NCBI RefSeq assembly: GCF_009733865.1
Contig: NZ_WOFB01000024.1
Span: 1-49,363, forward strand
Length of the DNA: 49,363 nucleotides
Direction of reading: 5' to 3'
Source: Oceanobacillus salinisoli
GTDB lineage: Bacteria; Bacillota; Bacilli; Bacillales; Amphibacillaceae
The position numbers were made by a program, and so were the translations under genes. Under the pieces are notes generated by a model that did no database searches, had not been told where the DNA came from, and worked only from the letters and a program-made list of their open reading frames with translations. The number at the start of each line of letters is the position of its first letter. Position 1 is the stretch's first letter. Positions 35,939 to 44,791 of this stretch are shown one piece after another.

Positions 35939-37201
35939 TTAGCTGACAATATCAGCAATTAATTCCATATATTCTTCGTACGTTCTCTTATATAATTTCG
36001 ACCGATCCACTTTTCCACTCATTTCCTTTAACATCTCTGAAAGAAATCCAGGAAAAATTTCGTAAATAAATTCCGGATCAACATCGATAAAATCATCACC
36101 ATGAATGGTGCCGGTAAAGCCGCTGTATCCTATTTGAATACATGGCATCATAAAGGAAAGATCTCCAATATCACCAGCAGCACTGATCGCATCTTCGTTC
36201 AAGATCACCTCAATCTCGTCGGTTCTTTCGAAAGTACTTTGGACAAATCCAGATAAATAACGATTCTGTATAAATGGCAAATATCCCATTTGTGTCTGAA
36301 TATCCACTTCCCCCTGCAGCGCTTGAGCACTTCCTTTCGCCGCATCATCCAGCTTGATTGCAGTGTCTTTCAGGTAATCCACCGTTTTCGTACGTAAATC
36401 TGTCCCAACGGTAATGTGATTCGGAATCACGTTGGTGGACATATCTGAATTCATGACAATCGGATTAATCCGTACTTGCTCGGAATCTTTTAACTGCTGT
36501 CTCGCCAGGCCGACTGCAACATTAAATAAAGTTGACATGTTGTACGCATTTTTGGAAGAGAATGGGTCAAAACCTGCATGTGTGGCTTTCCCTTTAAAGT
36601 GGTATTTTTTATATAAAAATCCAGCTAAATCACAATTTGTATTGATCGTTCTCTTTTCAAATTCCCCACCAATGGCATGTACACTAATCGCTGCATCGAT
36701 ATCATCAAATACCCCAAGCTTCATCGCTTCCGGTTTACCACCGTAGTGTGAAATTTTATTTTCCTGAATGAGGCGTTCACGGTAATCCAAGTCTAAATAT
36801 TCTTCTGCAGGTACGAAGATGAAGCTTAATTTGTAATCAAAGTCTTTATACGCTTCTGTCTGGTGCAAATGTTTATACAATGCAAGTGCAATCGCCACTT
36901 GTGTGTAGTGCCCACAATTGTGTGCCGCCCCTGTATTTTTGTCTGCATACATATGACTCGGTGCATAAACAGCATCCAGTTCAGCGATAAATGCCAGATG
37001 AAGCTCCTTTTTGTCATCTTCTCCAAGGGTAGTTCTAAATCCAGTTAAGCTGAATTCTTCTATTTCAATATTCGCATTTACTTTCTTTAAATAGTTTATG
37101 ACAGTCTGTTTCGTCTTCGTTTCTTTATATCCTAATTCCGGATGATAGTATATCTCCTCCGCAATTTGTTTGATTTCCTCGTATTGTTGTTTGAATGTCA
37201 A
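35939..37201 (-). CDS. M20 amidohydrolase (AbgB/aminoacylase-like)
   Basis: 420 residues. The M20D-type metal site is visible: AHNCGHYTQVAIAL (HxxCGH), PAEEYLDLD, the HAIGG region, GKATHAGFDPFSSKNA in the lid and the late IGYSGFTGTIHGDDF histidine. The family removes acyl or aminobenzoyl groups from amino acids. First gene of an operon with the split DUF3100 pair. Start ATG 37201 follows GGAGGAG. The substrate is unknown. Confidence 0.85.
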   Translation of the reverse strand: MTFKQQYEEIKQIAEEIYYHPELGYKETKTKQTVINYLKKVNANIEIEEFSLTGFRTTLGEDDKKELHLAFIAELDAVYAPSHMYADKNTGAAHNCGHYTQVAIALALYKHLHQTEAYKDFDYKLSFIFVPAEEYLDLDYRERLIQENKISHYGGKPEAMKLGVFDDIDAAISVHAIGGEFEKRTINTNCDLAGFLYKKYHFKGKATHAGFDPFSSKNAYNMSTLFNVAVGLARQQLKDSEQVRINPIVMNSDMSTNVIPNHITVGTDLRTKTVDYLKDTAIKLDDAAKGSAQALQGEVDIQTQMGYLPFIQNRYLSGFVQSTFERTDEIEVILNEDAISAAGDIGDLSFMMPCIQIGYSGFTGTIHGDDFIDVDPEFIYEIFPGFLSEMLKEMSGKVDRSKLYKRTYEEYMELIADIVS

Positions 37202-37669
37202 AGGTGTTCTCCTCCTTCCGAGTTATATCATAAACATTCGAATTTCCGTTTTTACAACTGTTTTAAATCCTATCACAGAGTGTAATGTTCGTCAATATCA
37301 CATTTTAATTTCTATTTTTTGTTTTAACGTTCGGATTTTCACTTTTGATGCAGAGGTAGGATATTTATAAATATGATGGGATTTTTGTGTTTGTGGATAG
37401 GATTTAGTAGGCATGGACTTTTTATAGCTTTATGCATAGCAATTAAGAGCTTGTAGTATTTTTAGTGTGCATTGTAACCCAACATCCGTACTTTAGTATA
37501 TTGCACATTGCAATATTCGACACTCGTGCATTAAGCATTCGCACATTGGAATTAGCATTTGTAGACTTTTTTAGTATTGGAGCATTGTAATTCGGTACTC
37601 ACGGAAACAAAAAAATCAAGCATCCTCTATAGGGAGTGCTTGATTTTTCCTATATTATATGAAATCCCC
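37202..37669. other. 468-bp intergenic region with degenerate GCAnATTG repeats
   Basis: Apart from the terminator at 37611-37648 no gene is seen. Four related words, GCATTGTAAC (37469), GCACATTGCAAT (37503), GCACATTGGAAT (37541) and GCATTGTAAT (37582), recur at 34-41 base spacing. The second is partly palindromic (ATTGCA/TGCAAT). Confidence 0.45.
37611..37648 (-). terminator. Terminator of the DHA2 exporter gene
   Basis: AAAAATCAAGCA (37611-37622) pairs with TGCTTGATTTTT (37637-37648), with further A on the left, giving a U-tract on the minus strand. Confidence 0.8.
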
Positions 37670-39166
37670 TCATGATGTAGCAGGAACTTTATCATCTTTT
37701 TCTTCTGTGCTCTCGTTACCCTCAGATCTGGCCCGCTTCATAAAGAAGGCCAGAATCATTGCAGCAAAAGCAATAAATGCTGAAACGAGAAATGCAAAAT
37801 TAATTCCCGCCTGCATGGCCTCGAGAGCAATTTGTTCTTGCACAGCTGCTGTCGGTTGTCCTGCTACTTCTGCTAAGAGCTGATTGGCATAGCTCTGTTC
37901 ACGTATGGACATTAACGTAATGATTAATGCCGTACCAATTGCACCGGAAAGCTGCATCAAGGTATTGTTCATCGCTGTTCCATGAGGATAGTATTTGGCA
38001 GGCAGCTGATTCAAGCCATTCGTCTGGACCGGCATCATGACCATCGACATTCCAAACATGCGTAAAGCATGCATCCCCATTAAATAATAATAACTTGTTT
38101 CAAATGTTAAGTTACTTAATAAATAGCTCGTCATTGCCGTGATCCCCAGACCACAAACAGCAAGAATTTTCCCACCATATTTATCAAACAATCTGCCCGT
38201 CACCGGTGACATAATTGCATTGACTAATGCACCAGGCAGTAGCATTAACCCAGTTGCCAATGGAGAAATGCCCAGAACCGTTTGTACATAGATAGGCAAC
38301 AGAAGAAACCCGGAAAACATGGCCATCGTATTAATCATCATAATCCCGGATGCCAGGGAAAACATCGGGTATTGATAGACTCTGAAATTCAGCATTGGCA
38401 CTTCCAACTTAAACTGCCGGATAATGAAGGCGACAAGCGAACAGATTCCAATGATAATCGTTATGTAGATAATAGGATTATCCCAACCATTTGACCCTAC
38501 AGAACCAAATCCATATAATATGCCACCAAAACCAACACTGGATAATAGGAAGGAGAAAAGATCCAGCTTTATGGCCACCTTCTCTTTTTTATCCTTCAAC
38601 AAGAAAAATCCTGTCGTCCAAATGGCAATAGCAATGGGCCAAATCGTGTGGAACAACATGCGCCAATGAGAATGTTCCAATATCCAGCCTGATAATGTCG
38701 GGCCAATGGCTGGGGCGAACATAAGAATTAATCCGAATACCCCCATGGCTGCTCCCCTTTTTTCTACTGGAAAGCTAATTAGCATAACATTCATGAGGAG
38801 TGGCATCATGATGGCAGAACCTGAAGCCTGAATCATCCTGGCCACTAACAGTACTGAAAATATAGGCGAAAACCCAGCGATAATCGTTCCTATTGTAAAT
38901 AGCCCTATGGCCACTAAGAAAAGCGTGCGAACCGAATATTTTTGAATCAGGATGGCAGTAGCTGGAATTAATAAACCATTCACTAACATAAACCCAGTAG
39001 TTAACCATTGTACAGTTGCCGTATCAACCTGTAAGTCTGTCATAATCGAAGGCAGTGCAACGTTTAATAATGTGTTATTTAAAAAACCGATAAAACCACC
39101 AATCATTAACACCGCAAGAACCCCATACGGTGGACGCTTCCCATCACTCAACGAATTACCCATCAT
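37670..39166 (-). CDS. DHA2-family MFS multidrug exporter (EmrB/QacA type)
   Basis: 498 residues and about 14 membrane helices. The drug:H+ antiporter signatures are visible: TM1 GFLNNTLLNVALPSI, the motif-A loop between TM2 and TM3, and the motif-C-like GLILMFAPAIGPTLSGWILEHSHWR of TM5. The charged C terminus (EGNESTEEKDDK) is cytoplasmic. Likely exports toxic organic compounds. GAGGGGAG precedes ATGATG at 39166. Fragments of a related gene lie at 39744-40077. Confidence 0.88.
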   Translation of the reverse strand: MMGNSLSDGKRPPYGVLAVLMIGGFIGFLNNTLLNVALPSIMTDLQVDTATVQWLTTGFMLVNGLLIPATAILIQKYSVRTLFLVAIGLFTIGTIIAGFSPIFSVLLVARMIQASGSAIMMPLLMNVMLISFPVEKRGAAMGVFGLILMFAPAIGPTLSGWILEHSHWRMLFHTIWPIAIAIWTTGFFLLKDKKEKVAIKLDLFSFLLSSVGFGGILYGFGSVGSNGWDNPIIYITIIIGICSLVAFIIRQFKLEVPMLNFRVYQYPMFSLASGIMMINTMAMFSGFLLLPIYVQTVLGISPLATGLMLLPGALVNAIMSPVTGRLFDKYGGKILAVCGLGITAMTSYLLSNLTFETSYYYLMGMHALRMFGMSMVMMPVQTNGLNQLPAKYYPHGTAMNNTLMQLSGAIGTALIITLMSIREQSYANQLLAEVAGQPTAAVQEQIALEAMQAGINFAFLVSAFIAFAAMILAFFMKRARSEGNESTEEKDDKVPATS

Positions 39167-39187
39167 CCCATACTCCCCTCTCTACAT

Positions 39188-39217
39188 GGTGCCTGTCACT
39201 TCCCGAATTTTGTCGAA
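39188..39217 (+). repeat. GGTGCC repeat, copy 1 (30-bp form)
   Basis: GGTGCCTGTCACTTCCCG, then AATTTTGTCGAA. It lies between the exporter start and the end of the Uma2 gene. Confidence 0.85.
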
Positions 39218-39257
39218 TGGTCTTTCCACGCTAAAAGCAATCGTTCCTAATAAATAA

Positions 39258-39737
39258 TTATGGGTTACGATTGCCTTTTACCTTTCTTTGATTATACTGA
39301 AACACCTTGTTCAACTGAATAATGAAATCATCAAAAATAGAAACCTTTACCTCATGCTCATCTGTATACAATTCAGGACGGCCATAACTGCCACTTTCCT
39401 GCAGCTTAAAGACACTAATAATCTTTTCCTGTGGCTCTACTATCCAATATTCTTTTACCCCCGCCTGCTCATATTTATTAATTTTCTCTATTTTATCTCT
39501 TTTGGCGGATGATGGTGAAATAATTTCAATCACCATATCCGGACTACCCTTACATCCTGCATCATCCAACTTATTAGGGTCACATACTATTGTTATGTCC
39601 GGTTCGAATACATCTTTACTTTCTTCTTCTTTTTCGTAACTTTCCAAATTCAGCACTACATGGAAAGGGGCTGGATACACGTCACATTCCTTTCCAACTA
39701 AATAATTGGCAATTTGACGATGTAACTCCGATAACAC
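39258..39737 (-). pseudogene. Uma2-family (DUF820) gene lacking its 5' end
   Basis: 159 residues of a Uma2-type PD-(D/E)xK fold: FEPDITIVCDPNKL, MVIEIISPSSAKRDKIEKINKYEQAGVKEYWIV and the C-terminal strand region. The active-site residues D (PDI), E and K (MVIEIISPSS...RD.K) are present. Family members are usually about 185-190 residues and start with a MSPAPS-like segment before HQRVLSELHRQIANYL. Here the frame opens at LSELHRQIANYL with no ribosome site, and right next to it are exporter fragments in the opposite direction, so about 30 residues were lost at a rearrangement junction near 39738. It may be inactive. Confidence 0.75.
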
Positions 39738-39743
39738 CTTTTG

Positions 39744-40077
39744 ATGAAGTCTGGAATGGGGGTATTCGGTCTTATTTTAATGTTTGCGTCAGCGATTGGG
39801 CCGACTTTGTCAGGATGGATTGTAGAACAATATAATTGGATTACTTAACATAAAAGTGCTGACAGCTACAATAGATAATCCAACGACAGCCAGGATACGT
39901 CCACCATACTTATCAAATAATCTTCCGGTAATAGGGGACATGAAATTTCCACCTTTATCATTATCATTGCCCTAATCCTTTCCATATTCATCAAAAAAGC
40001 AACACCAATAGAAGACAAAATACCTTTAGAGGTGCCTGTCACTTCCCGAGTTTTGTAGAATTTTGTCGAATTTAGTG
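39744..40077 (+). pseudogene. Scrambled remnants of a second DHA2 exporter gene
   Basis: Three fragments related to the intact exporter. Fragment 1 (39744-39845, plus): MGVFGLILMFASAIGPTLSG and onward to YNW, matching TM5. Fragment 2 (about 39841-39950, minus): MSPITGRLFDKYGGRILAVV and onward to STFMLSN, matching the loop and helix near residue 320-345. Fragment 3 (39952-40054, plus): FIIIIALILSIFIKKATPIE, matching the last helix, then running in frame into repeat copy 2 until a TAG. The middle piece is inverted and large parts are missing, so the gene is dead. Confidence 0.8.
40031..40070 (+). repeat. GGTGCC repeat, copy 2 (40-bp form)
   Basis: The 18-base head is followed by two 10-base units, TTTTGTAGAA and TTTTGTCGAA. 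The head lies in frame with the exporter fragment before it. Confidence 0.85.
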
Positions 40078-40319
40078 AAGGAGCGATATTTGCTCCTTTT
40101 TTTGTTTACAGATTACTATTTCATAAATTTAGAGAACCCATCTATAATTCGTAATTAGATGTAAAGAATAGGAATGAATCCATGCTTTTTCATTATAGTA
40201 GCTTAAGCAAGCAATCTAATGGACTACAGGAAACAGAAGTACTATGATAACACTACGATCAATTATTATATTTAATTAAATATAATTTGATAATTACAAA
40301 ATAAGAAGGGATGAATATC

Positions 40320-41105
40320 ATGGGAAAAAGATTCGATGATAAAGTAGTTTTAATTACAGGTGCAGGTTCCGGGTTAGGACAAGCATCTGCTTTGCAGTCA
40401 GCAAAAGAAGGGGCAAAGCTGTCTTTAGTTGATTTAAACGAAGAAGGATTACAGGAAACCAAGCAAAAAGTATCAGAAGTTGCTCCGGAAGCTGAGGTTC
40501 TTTTAGTTACAGCAAATGTAGCAGAGGAAGATGAAGTGAAAAACTATGTAGATAAAACCGTTGAAAAGTTCGGCAAAATTGATGGCTTTTTCAATAACGC
40601 GGGTATTGAAGGAAAGCAGAATCTTACGGAAGACTTTGGTTCTGAGGAGTTTAATAAAGTAGTCAGCATTAATTTAAATGGTGTATTTTATGGGATGCAA
40701 TATGTGTTAAAAGTGATGAAAGAACAAGGATCCGGCTCCATTGTAAATACTGCTTCCGTTGGTGGTATTCGCGGTGTTGGAAATCAATCCGGCTATGCAG
40801 CGAGTAAACATGGCGTTGTAGGTTTAACCAGAAACTCTGCTATTGAATACGGACAATTCGGTGTAAGCATTAATGCCATTGCTCCTGGTGCGATTATGAC
40901 ACCAATGGTTGAAGGCTCTCTTAAACAAATAGGTGGGGATAACTGGGAAGAAGTTGGAAAACAATTTGTGGAACCGAACCCAATGAAACGTTTTGGAAAA
41001 CCAGAGGAAGTAGGATATTTAGTTGCTTTTCTACTTTCCGATGAATCTAGATTTATTAACGCAGCAGTTATTACAATCGACGGTGGCCAATCTTATAAAT
41101 ATTAA
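40320..41105 (+). CDS. Short-chain dehydrogenase/reductase
   Basis: About 261 residues of the classical SDR family. The cofactor motif is VLITGAGSGLGQASALQ, the NNAG motif is FFNNAGIEG, and the active site comprises the Ser of VNTASVGG and the YAASKHG of YxxxK. The C-terminal ITIDGGQSYKY is typical. Asp in LSLVDLNEEG points to NAD(H). I choose ATG 40320 (MGKRFDD) because AAGGG sits 9 bases upstream; the ATG at 40311 abuts it. Monocistronic. Substrate unknown. Confidence 0.88.
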   Translation: MGKRFDDKVVLITGAGSGLGQASALQSAKEGAKLSLVDLNEEGLQETKQKVSEVAPEAEVLLVTANVAEEDEVKNYVDKTVEKFGKIDGFFNNAGIEGKQNLTEDFGSEEFNKVVSINLNGVFYGMQYVLKVMKEQGSGSIVNTASVGGIRGVGNQSGYAASKHGVVGLTRNSAIEYGQFGVSINAIAPGAIMTPMVEGSLKQIGGDNWEEVGKQFVEPNPMKRFGKPEEVGYLVAFLLSDESRFINAAVITIDGGQSYKY

Positions 41106-41110
41106 AATTC

Positions 41111-41232
41111 TTAGAAAATCCGCATTCGCTCATCCTTTAGCGAATGGGTAGTATTTCTTATACTTAGGACGTTTTAAAATTTTAGCTACGTCAAAAGACT
41201 TCTTTGCTAAAATTTTATACTTTCCTAACGTG
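41111..41232 (+). repeat. 120-bp intergenic repeat, copy B
   Basis: Same layout as 6531-6650: TTAGAAAA, a hairpin (CATTCGCT 41123-41130 with AGCGAATG 41139-41146), TTCTTATACTTAG, TTTTAGCTAC and a final TTTCCTAACGTG. The internal TTTTAGC and GCTAAAATTTT can pair. Confidence 0.6.
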
Positions 41233-41277
41233 TAATAAAAAACTAAGCCTTTTAGTTTAGGCTTAGTTTTTTATTAC
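41232..41277. terminator. Strong two-way terminator
   Basis: An 18-bp stem, ACTAAGCC and GGCTTAGT at its core, with A-run and T-run flanks, between the convergent SDR and PH-domain genes. Confidence 0.85.
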
Positions 41278-41296
41278 AGGCGAACCGTTATGAAAA

Positions 41297-41674
41297 TCAT
41301 GTACAAACTTTTGCCAACAATTTTTGAATGTCATAAATGCTTTTATCTTTTCTAAACTGTTTGGAAACAGCTGGTAATTCGGCTCCAGAAATCCATATTT
41401 TCAGTTCTGCGTCCAAATCAAAGTGACCAGCTGATTCTACACTGAAATGTGAAATGCTTTTATATGGAATCGAATGATACTCAGTCTTTTTCCCTGTCAT
41501 CCCCTGCTTATCAACAAGAATTAAACGGCGATTGGTAAACACAATTAAGTCACGAACTAATCGAAATGCAACGTCCACCGATTCTTCCACTGTTAACAAA
41601 TCACTAAGTTCCTTATTTACTTCCTCTTTGCTCACCGTTGAAGCATTGCCTAAAAGTCCGTCTAAAAGACCCAA
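41297..41674 (-). CDS. Bacterial PH-domain protein
   Basis: 125 residues, all one bacterial pleckstrin-homology-like domain (PF08000 type). The signature is DLIVFTNRRLILVDKQGMTGKKTEYHSIPY, followed by ISHFSVESAGHFDLDAELKIWI. No membrane segment. Such proteins are common in Bacillus (YvbH-like N-terminal part), with a possible role in cell-envelope stress. Start ATG 41674 follows AGGAGAGG. Confidence 0.85.
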   Translation of the reverse strand: MGLLDGLLGNASTVSKEEVNKELSDLLTVEESVDVAFRLVRDLIVFTNRRLILVDKQGMTGKKTEYHSIPYKSISHFSVESAGHFDLDAELKIWISGAELPAVSKQFRKDKSIYDIQKLLAKVCT

Positions 41675-41924
41675 TTTAACCTCTCCTCTTCTTTTAGTAA
41701 ACTAAAAAGCCCTACATAGTTAGAATGACGCATACTAATAAATCTATACGATGCCGGTTGCTGTTTTCATTTTCCTGTCTAACCAAATTATACGCTTTCG
41801 AACCTGTCAGAAACAAGGAATACTACATAATTCCACACTGGATTTTCCATGTTTTCCTTAAATTGGGAGAATAATTTTATTTCTAGGTTTTAAAATAATC
41901 CCAAATAGAAAGGGGGGAATGACC

Positions 41925-42674
41925 ATGAAAATTCATATGAAATGTATTTCAACAATAATGATTGCTTCCATCATGTTAACAGGATGTAATGCAGGACAGG
42001 AACAAGGAGCAAGGTATAACAACGACAGACAGAACAATACATTTGAAAATGTCGGCTTTGGTCCTGAGCAGAATCCACCAGCAAATAATCAAGTTCCTAA
42101 TAATGGACAGCCTCAAACATATGAATTCCCATTATTTGATGGACAAACAGACGATAGTCCAAATTTCCAGAATAGGTTTGGTCGGGGTTTCAGATACGAA
42201 CGTAATGAAAGAGTGCCTGATCAAGGTCAACCAACCGAAGAAGATGCTCCTGCTCCACAAGGTGGCGGCAATCTGCAGACTGCAGAGGTCGGTCAAGTGG
42301 TTGAGGAAGTGGTTCGTTTGACAAATGAGCAACGCAGGGAGAATGGATTACCTGAGCTACAAATGGATATGCAATTGAATGACGTAGCTCAAGCGAAGTC
42401 CGTTGATATGGCTGACAATGACTATTTTAGCCATAACTCTCCAACGTATGGTTCTCCTTTTGACATGCTGAAACAATTCAACATCCAATACACGGTTGCA
42501 GCTGAAAACATTGCGGCAGGACAACAAACTGCTCAGGAAGTCGTTGAAAAATGGATGAACAGTGAGGGCCACCGTAAAAATATTCTTAATGAATCTGTTA
42601 CCCATATAGGAGTTGGAATGGAAAACAGCGGAAGTATGAATCCGTATTGGACACAAATTTTTATTGCAAAATAA
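41925..42674 (+). CDS. CAP/SCP-domain lipoprotein (YkwD-like)
   Basis: About 249 residues. The lipoprotein signal peptide ends in the lipobox IMLTGC. A long linker rich in N, Q, P and G follows (about 25-120), then a CAP domain (about 130-249) with RLTNEQRRENGLPELQ, DYFSHNSPTYGSPF, AAENIAAG and WMNSEGHRKNIL. His and Glu of the CAP cavity are present. The family is secreted in spore-formers; function unclear. I choose ATG 41925 because GGGGGG sits 7 bases before it; ATG 41919 abuts the ribosome site. Confidence 0.87.
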   Translation: MKIHMKCISTIMIASIMLTGCNAGQEQGARYNNDRQNNTFENVGFGPEQNPPANNQVPNNGQPQTYEFPLFDGQTDDSPNFQNRFGRGFRYERNERVPDQGQPTEEDAPAPQGGGNLQTAEVGQVVEEVVRLTNEQRRENGLPELQMDMQLNDVAQAKSVDMADNDYFSHNSPTYGSPFDMLKQFNIQYTVAAENIAAGQQTAQEVVEKWMNSEGHRKNILNESVTHIGVGMENSGSMNPYWTQIFIAK

Positions 42675-42710
42675 ATACAGGCATAATAGAGTGCGTGATG
42701 CCTTTCCTAA

Positions 42711-42752
42711 AAAAGCAAAAGACTCCTGTTTTCCAAGACGTCTTTTGCTTTT
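42711..42752 (+). terminator. Terminator of the CAP-domain gene
   Basis: AAAAGCAAAAGAC (42711-42723) pairs with GTCTTTTGCTTTT (42740-42752). Confidence 0.8.
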
Positions 42753-42772
42753 ATGTGTTAGGTGCCTTGTTA

Positions 42773-42802
42773 GGTGCCTGTCACTTCCCGGATTTTGTCG
42801 AA
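42773..42802 (+). repeat. GGTGCC repeat, copy 3 (30-bp form, tandem head)
   Basis: Head plus GATTTTGTCGAA. An extra GGTGCCT lies 12 bases upstream at 42761. Located between the 3' ends of the CAP and TatD genes. Confidence 0.85.
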
Positions 42803-42828
42803 CACCATTCTGCCTACTGACATCCTAG

Positions 42829-43608
42829 TTACTTTAAGCTGTAAAAATGAACCGTATTTTGATAAATTTGATCATATACATCATGAATTGACAGGTTTTT
42901 AATTTTGGCAATTTCCGCAATGGACTCGTGTATCATCTTAGGATGTGTCATTTCATTTTTAAACGGCCCTTTAAATGACCAAGGCCCATCTGTTTCCACC
43001 ATCAATTGATTCAGCGGGTATTTCTTTCCTAAGTTTTGAATTTCTGTTTCATATAATATATCCGGTGTTAGCGAAATAAACCAGCCATTTTGTATGATAC
43101 GTTCCATCGTTTTTAAATCTCCTTTAAACCAGTGAAAATGCGCTTTATCTATCGAATGTTTTTCCAGTAAAGTACATACAATAGAGGCATCTTCATAAAC
43201 CGCATGAAGTGCAATTGGTTTTTGATACTTTTTTGCAGTTATAATAAACCACTCTAATAGTTCTATATATGGCTCTTGCGGTATTTGAGGATTTTTCTTT
43301 CTCCTGTAATAAGGAAGCCCAACTTCACCAACCGCAATCATTTCTTCATGATGCTGGTCTATAAATAGGATTATGGATTCCAATTCCTTCCCACTCGGCA
43401 GCGGCTGTTCCCGATGAAAGCCAATAGCTGTCCTAACACGGTTATTTTCCCTCGATAAAGATAAATTCTCAACGGCAGAGGCCAGGTTGTTTGATACCGA
43501 TATAAGCATTTCAACCTGATATTTTTCCATTTCATTAAGTATAACCCTTTGCTCATCCCTCTTATATAAATCCAAATGGATATGTGCATCTATAACAGAT
43601 TTATACAT
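42829..43608 (-). CDS. TatD-family metal-dependent hydrolase
   Basis: About 259 residues, TIM-barrel amidohydrolase fold of TatD-type DNases and phosphoesterases. Metal ligands are in VIDAHIHLDLY, AVGEVGLPYY, ALHAVYED, AHFHWFKG and VETDGPWSF. GAAGGAGGGGG lies 10 bases before ATG 43608, which I choose over the ATG at 43671. It is more divergent than the YcfH/YabD housekeeping type. Substrate unknown; nucleic-acid repair or a D-aminoacyl-tRNA role is known for relatives. Confidence 0.83.
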   Translation of the reverse strand: MYKSVIDAHIHLDLYKRDEQRVILNEMEKYQVEMLISVSNNLASAVENLSLSRENNRVRTAIGFHREQPLPSGKELESIILFIDQHHEEMIAVGEVGLPYYRRKKNPQIPQEPYIELLEWFIITAKKYQKPIALHAVYEDASIVCTLLEKHSIDKAHFHWFKGDLKTMERIIQNGWFISLTPDILYETEIQNLGKKYPLNQLMVETDGPWSFKGPFKNEMTHPKMIHESIAEIAKIKNLSIHDVYDQIYQNTVHFYSLK

Positions 43609-43659
43609 GTGTCGTGATCCCCCTCCTTCATAAGCTCTATCCCTAACATAACACAACAT

Positions 43660-43689
43660 GGTGCCTGTCACTTCCCGAATTTTGTCGAA
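43660..43689 (+). repeat. GGTGCC repeat, copy 4 (30-bp form)
   Basis: Head plus AATTTTGTCGAA, between the TatD gene start and the scdA end. Confidence 0.85.
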
Positions 43690-43732
43690 CGAGAATATTC
43701 GGGAACGATGGATAATGTAAAATATAAAAAAA

Positions 43733-43775
43733 CAGATGCCGTTCCACCACTATGCTGCAGGAAAACGGGCATCTG
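43733..43775 (-). terminator. Terminator of scdA
   Basis: CAGATGCCGTT (43733-43743) pairs with AACGGGCATCTG (43764-43775) with one bulge. An A-run left of it gives T on the minus strand. Confidence 0.7.
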
Positions 43776-43800
43776 CCCTGTTTAATATACTGCATTTAAC

Positions 43801-44489
43801 TTATAATCTCGAAAACAATACATTATTTTCCAAATGAATATGCTGGAATGTGTTTTCTTCCATTTCCGCCAAACGTGCATACGTGATTTGGCAGGATCCG
43901 CATGCATCAGCAGGAGGCTGAAAATCACTGGTAATCGTCCGCATTACTTTAAGTTTATCACCAACCGTATTATGTTCTTCTTCAAGTTCCCCGTCGGCCT
44001 TGCGAATTTGATGGAGCAATTCTTCACTAGGCTCTCTTTCATACTCTTTAATAAGCGGGAATACGGTATTTTCTTCTTTAATCGTATGTTCTTCCATCTC
44101 TAATTTAAATTCATTGTATACGTGATACAATTCCTTTAATTCCGGATGGCTTGCACCATGTCTGGAGTATACTTTTGTTACAAACTGGCCAAGTGCAGGA
44201 AGTTCTTCCATTAAATAGGCGTGATGGGTATGTCGGATGTGGTCAACAATCTCGGATAGTGGTTTAGCATCCCAATTCATGACGTCATGGTCTTCCTTGT
44301 TCCATTCCTCATAACGGGTGTTCAGTTTTGTTAAAATGACATTTTCGTCCAAGTCTTTTTCTGCAAACGTCTCTTTCAATGGACGCTTCCCTCCACAACA
44401 GAAGTCAATTTTATGCTCTTTGAATAATCACTTGCTTTAGGAAAAACCTTTACAATATTCGCTGGTGTATGCTCAACAGTAAATTTCAA
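43801..44489 (-). pseudogene. scdA: Iron-sulfur cluster repair di-iron protein ScdA/RIC, frameshifted
   Basis: The long frame (from TTG 44379) encodes the hemerythrin-like di-iron domain with HIRHTHHAYLMEELP, MEEHTIKEENTVFP, EEEHNTVGDKL and FQHIHLENNVLF. Upstream, TTG 44489 behind GGAGGGG starts the ScdA N-terminal domain: KFTVEHTPANIVKVFPKASD. The frame then breaks at about 44424-44430. One extra T (GATTTATTC instead of GATTATTC) would continue as LFKEHKIDFCCGGKRPLKE into the long frame. Intact, the protein would be about 229 residues, normal for the family. It repairs nitrosated or oxidised iron-sulfur clusters. Mutation or sequencing error. Confidence 0.82.
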
Positions 44490-44578
44490 TATTTTCCCCT
44501 CCATTTATTTGTCTTGATTTCATTCTAATCCATCTTAAAAAATTAATCTGTGACCCAAATCACATTGGTGCCTCTTTT

Positions 44579-44608
44579 GGTGCCTGTCACTTCCCGGATT
44601 TTGTCGAA
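44579..44608 (+). repeat. GGTGCC repeat, copy 5 (30-bp form, tandem head)
   Basis: Head plus GATTTTGTCGAA, with an extra GGTGCCT 12 bases upstream (44567). Between the divergent scdA and peptidase genes. Confidence 0.85.
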
Positions 44609-44791
44609 CGTTGCGGGTGGTTATGGTAGGTGTTGCTACATTCTAATAAGCGTACAAAAGCCTGGATAAACATCTCAAACAAATGATGAGCACAACCATA
44701 CATAAATAAACAGATACAACCGTTCATTCATCATTAATGGTAAAATAGACTAAAGATGTCCTTTTATAAAAGGCTTTAAGGAGGAATACAT

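Noticed and set aside
37469..37591. Regulatory iterons from the GCAnATTG words
   Set aside because: Too degenerate and too few to claim function; kept only as a note on the gap.
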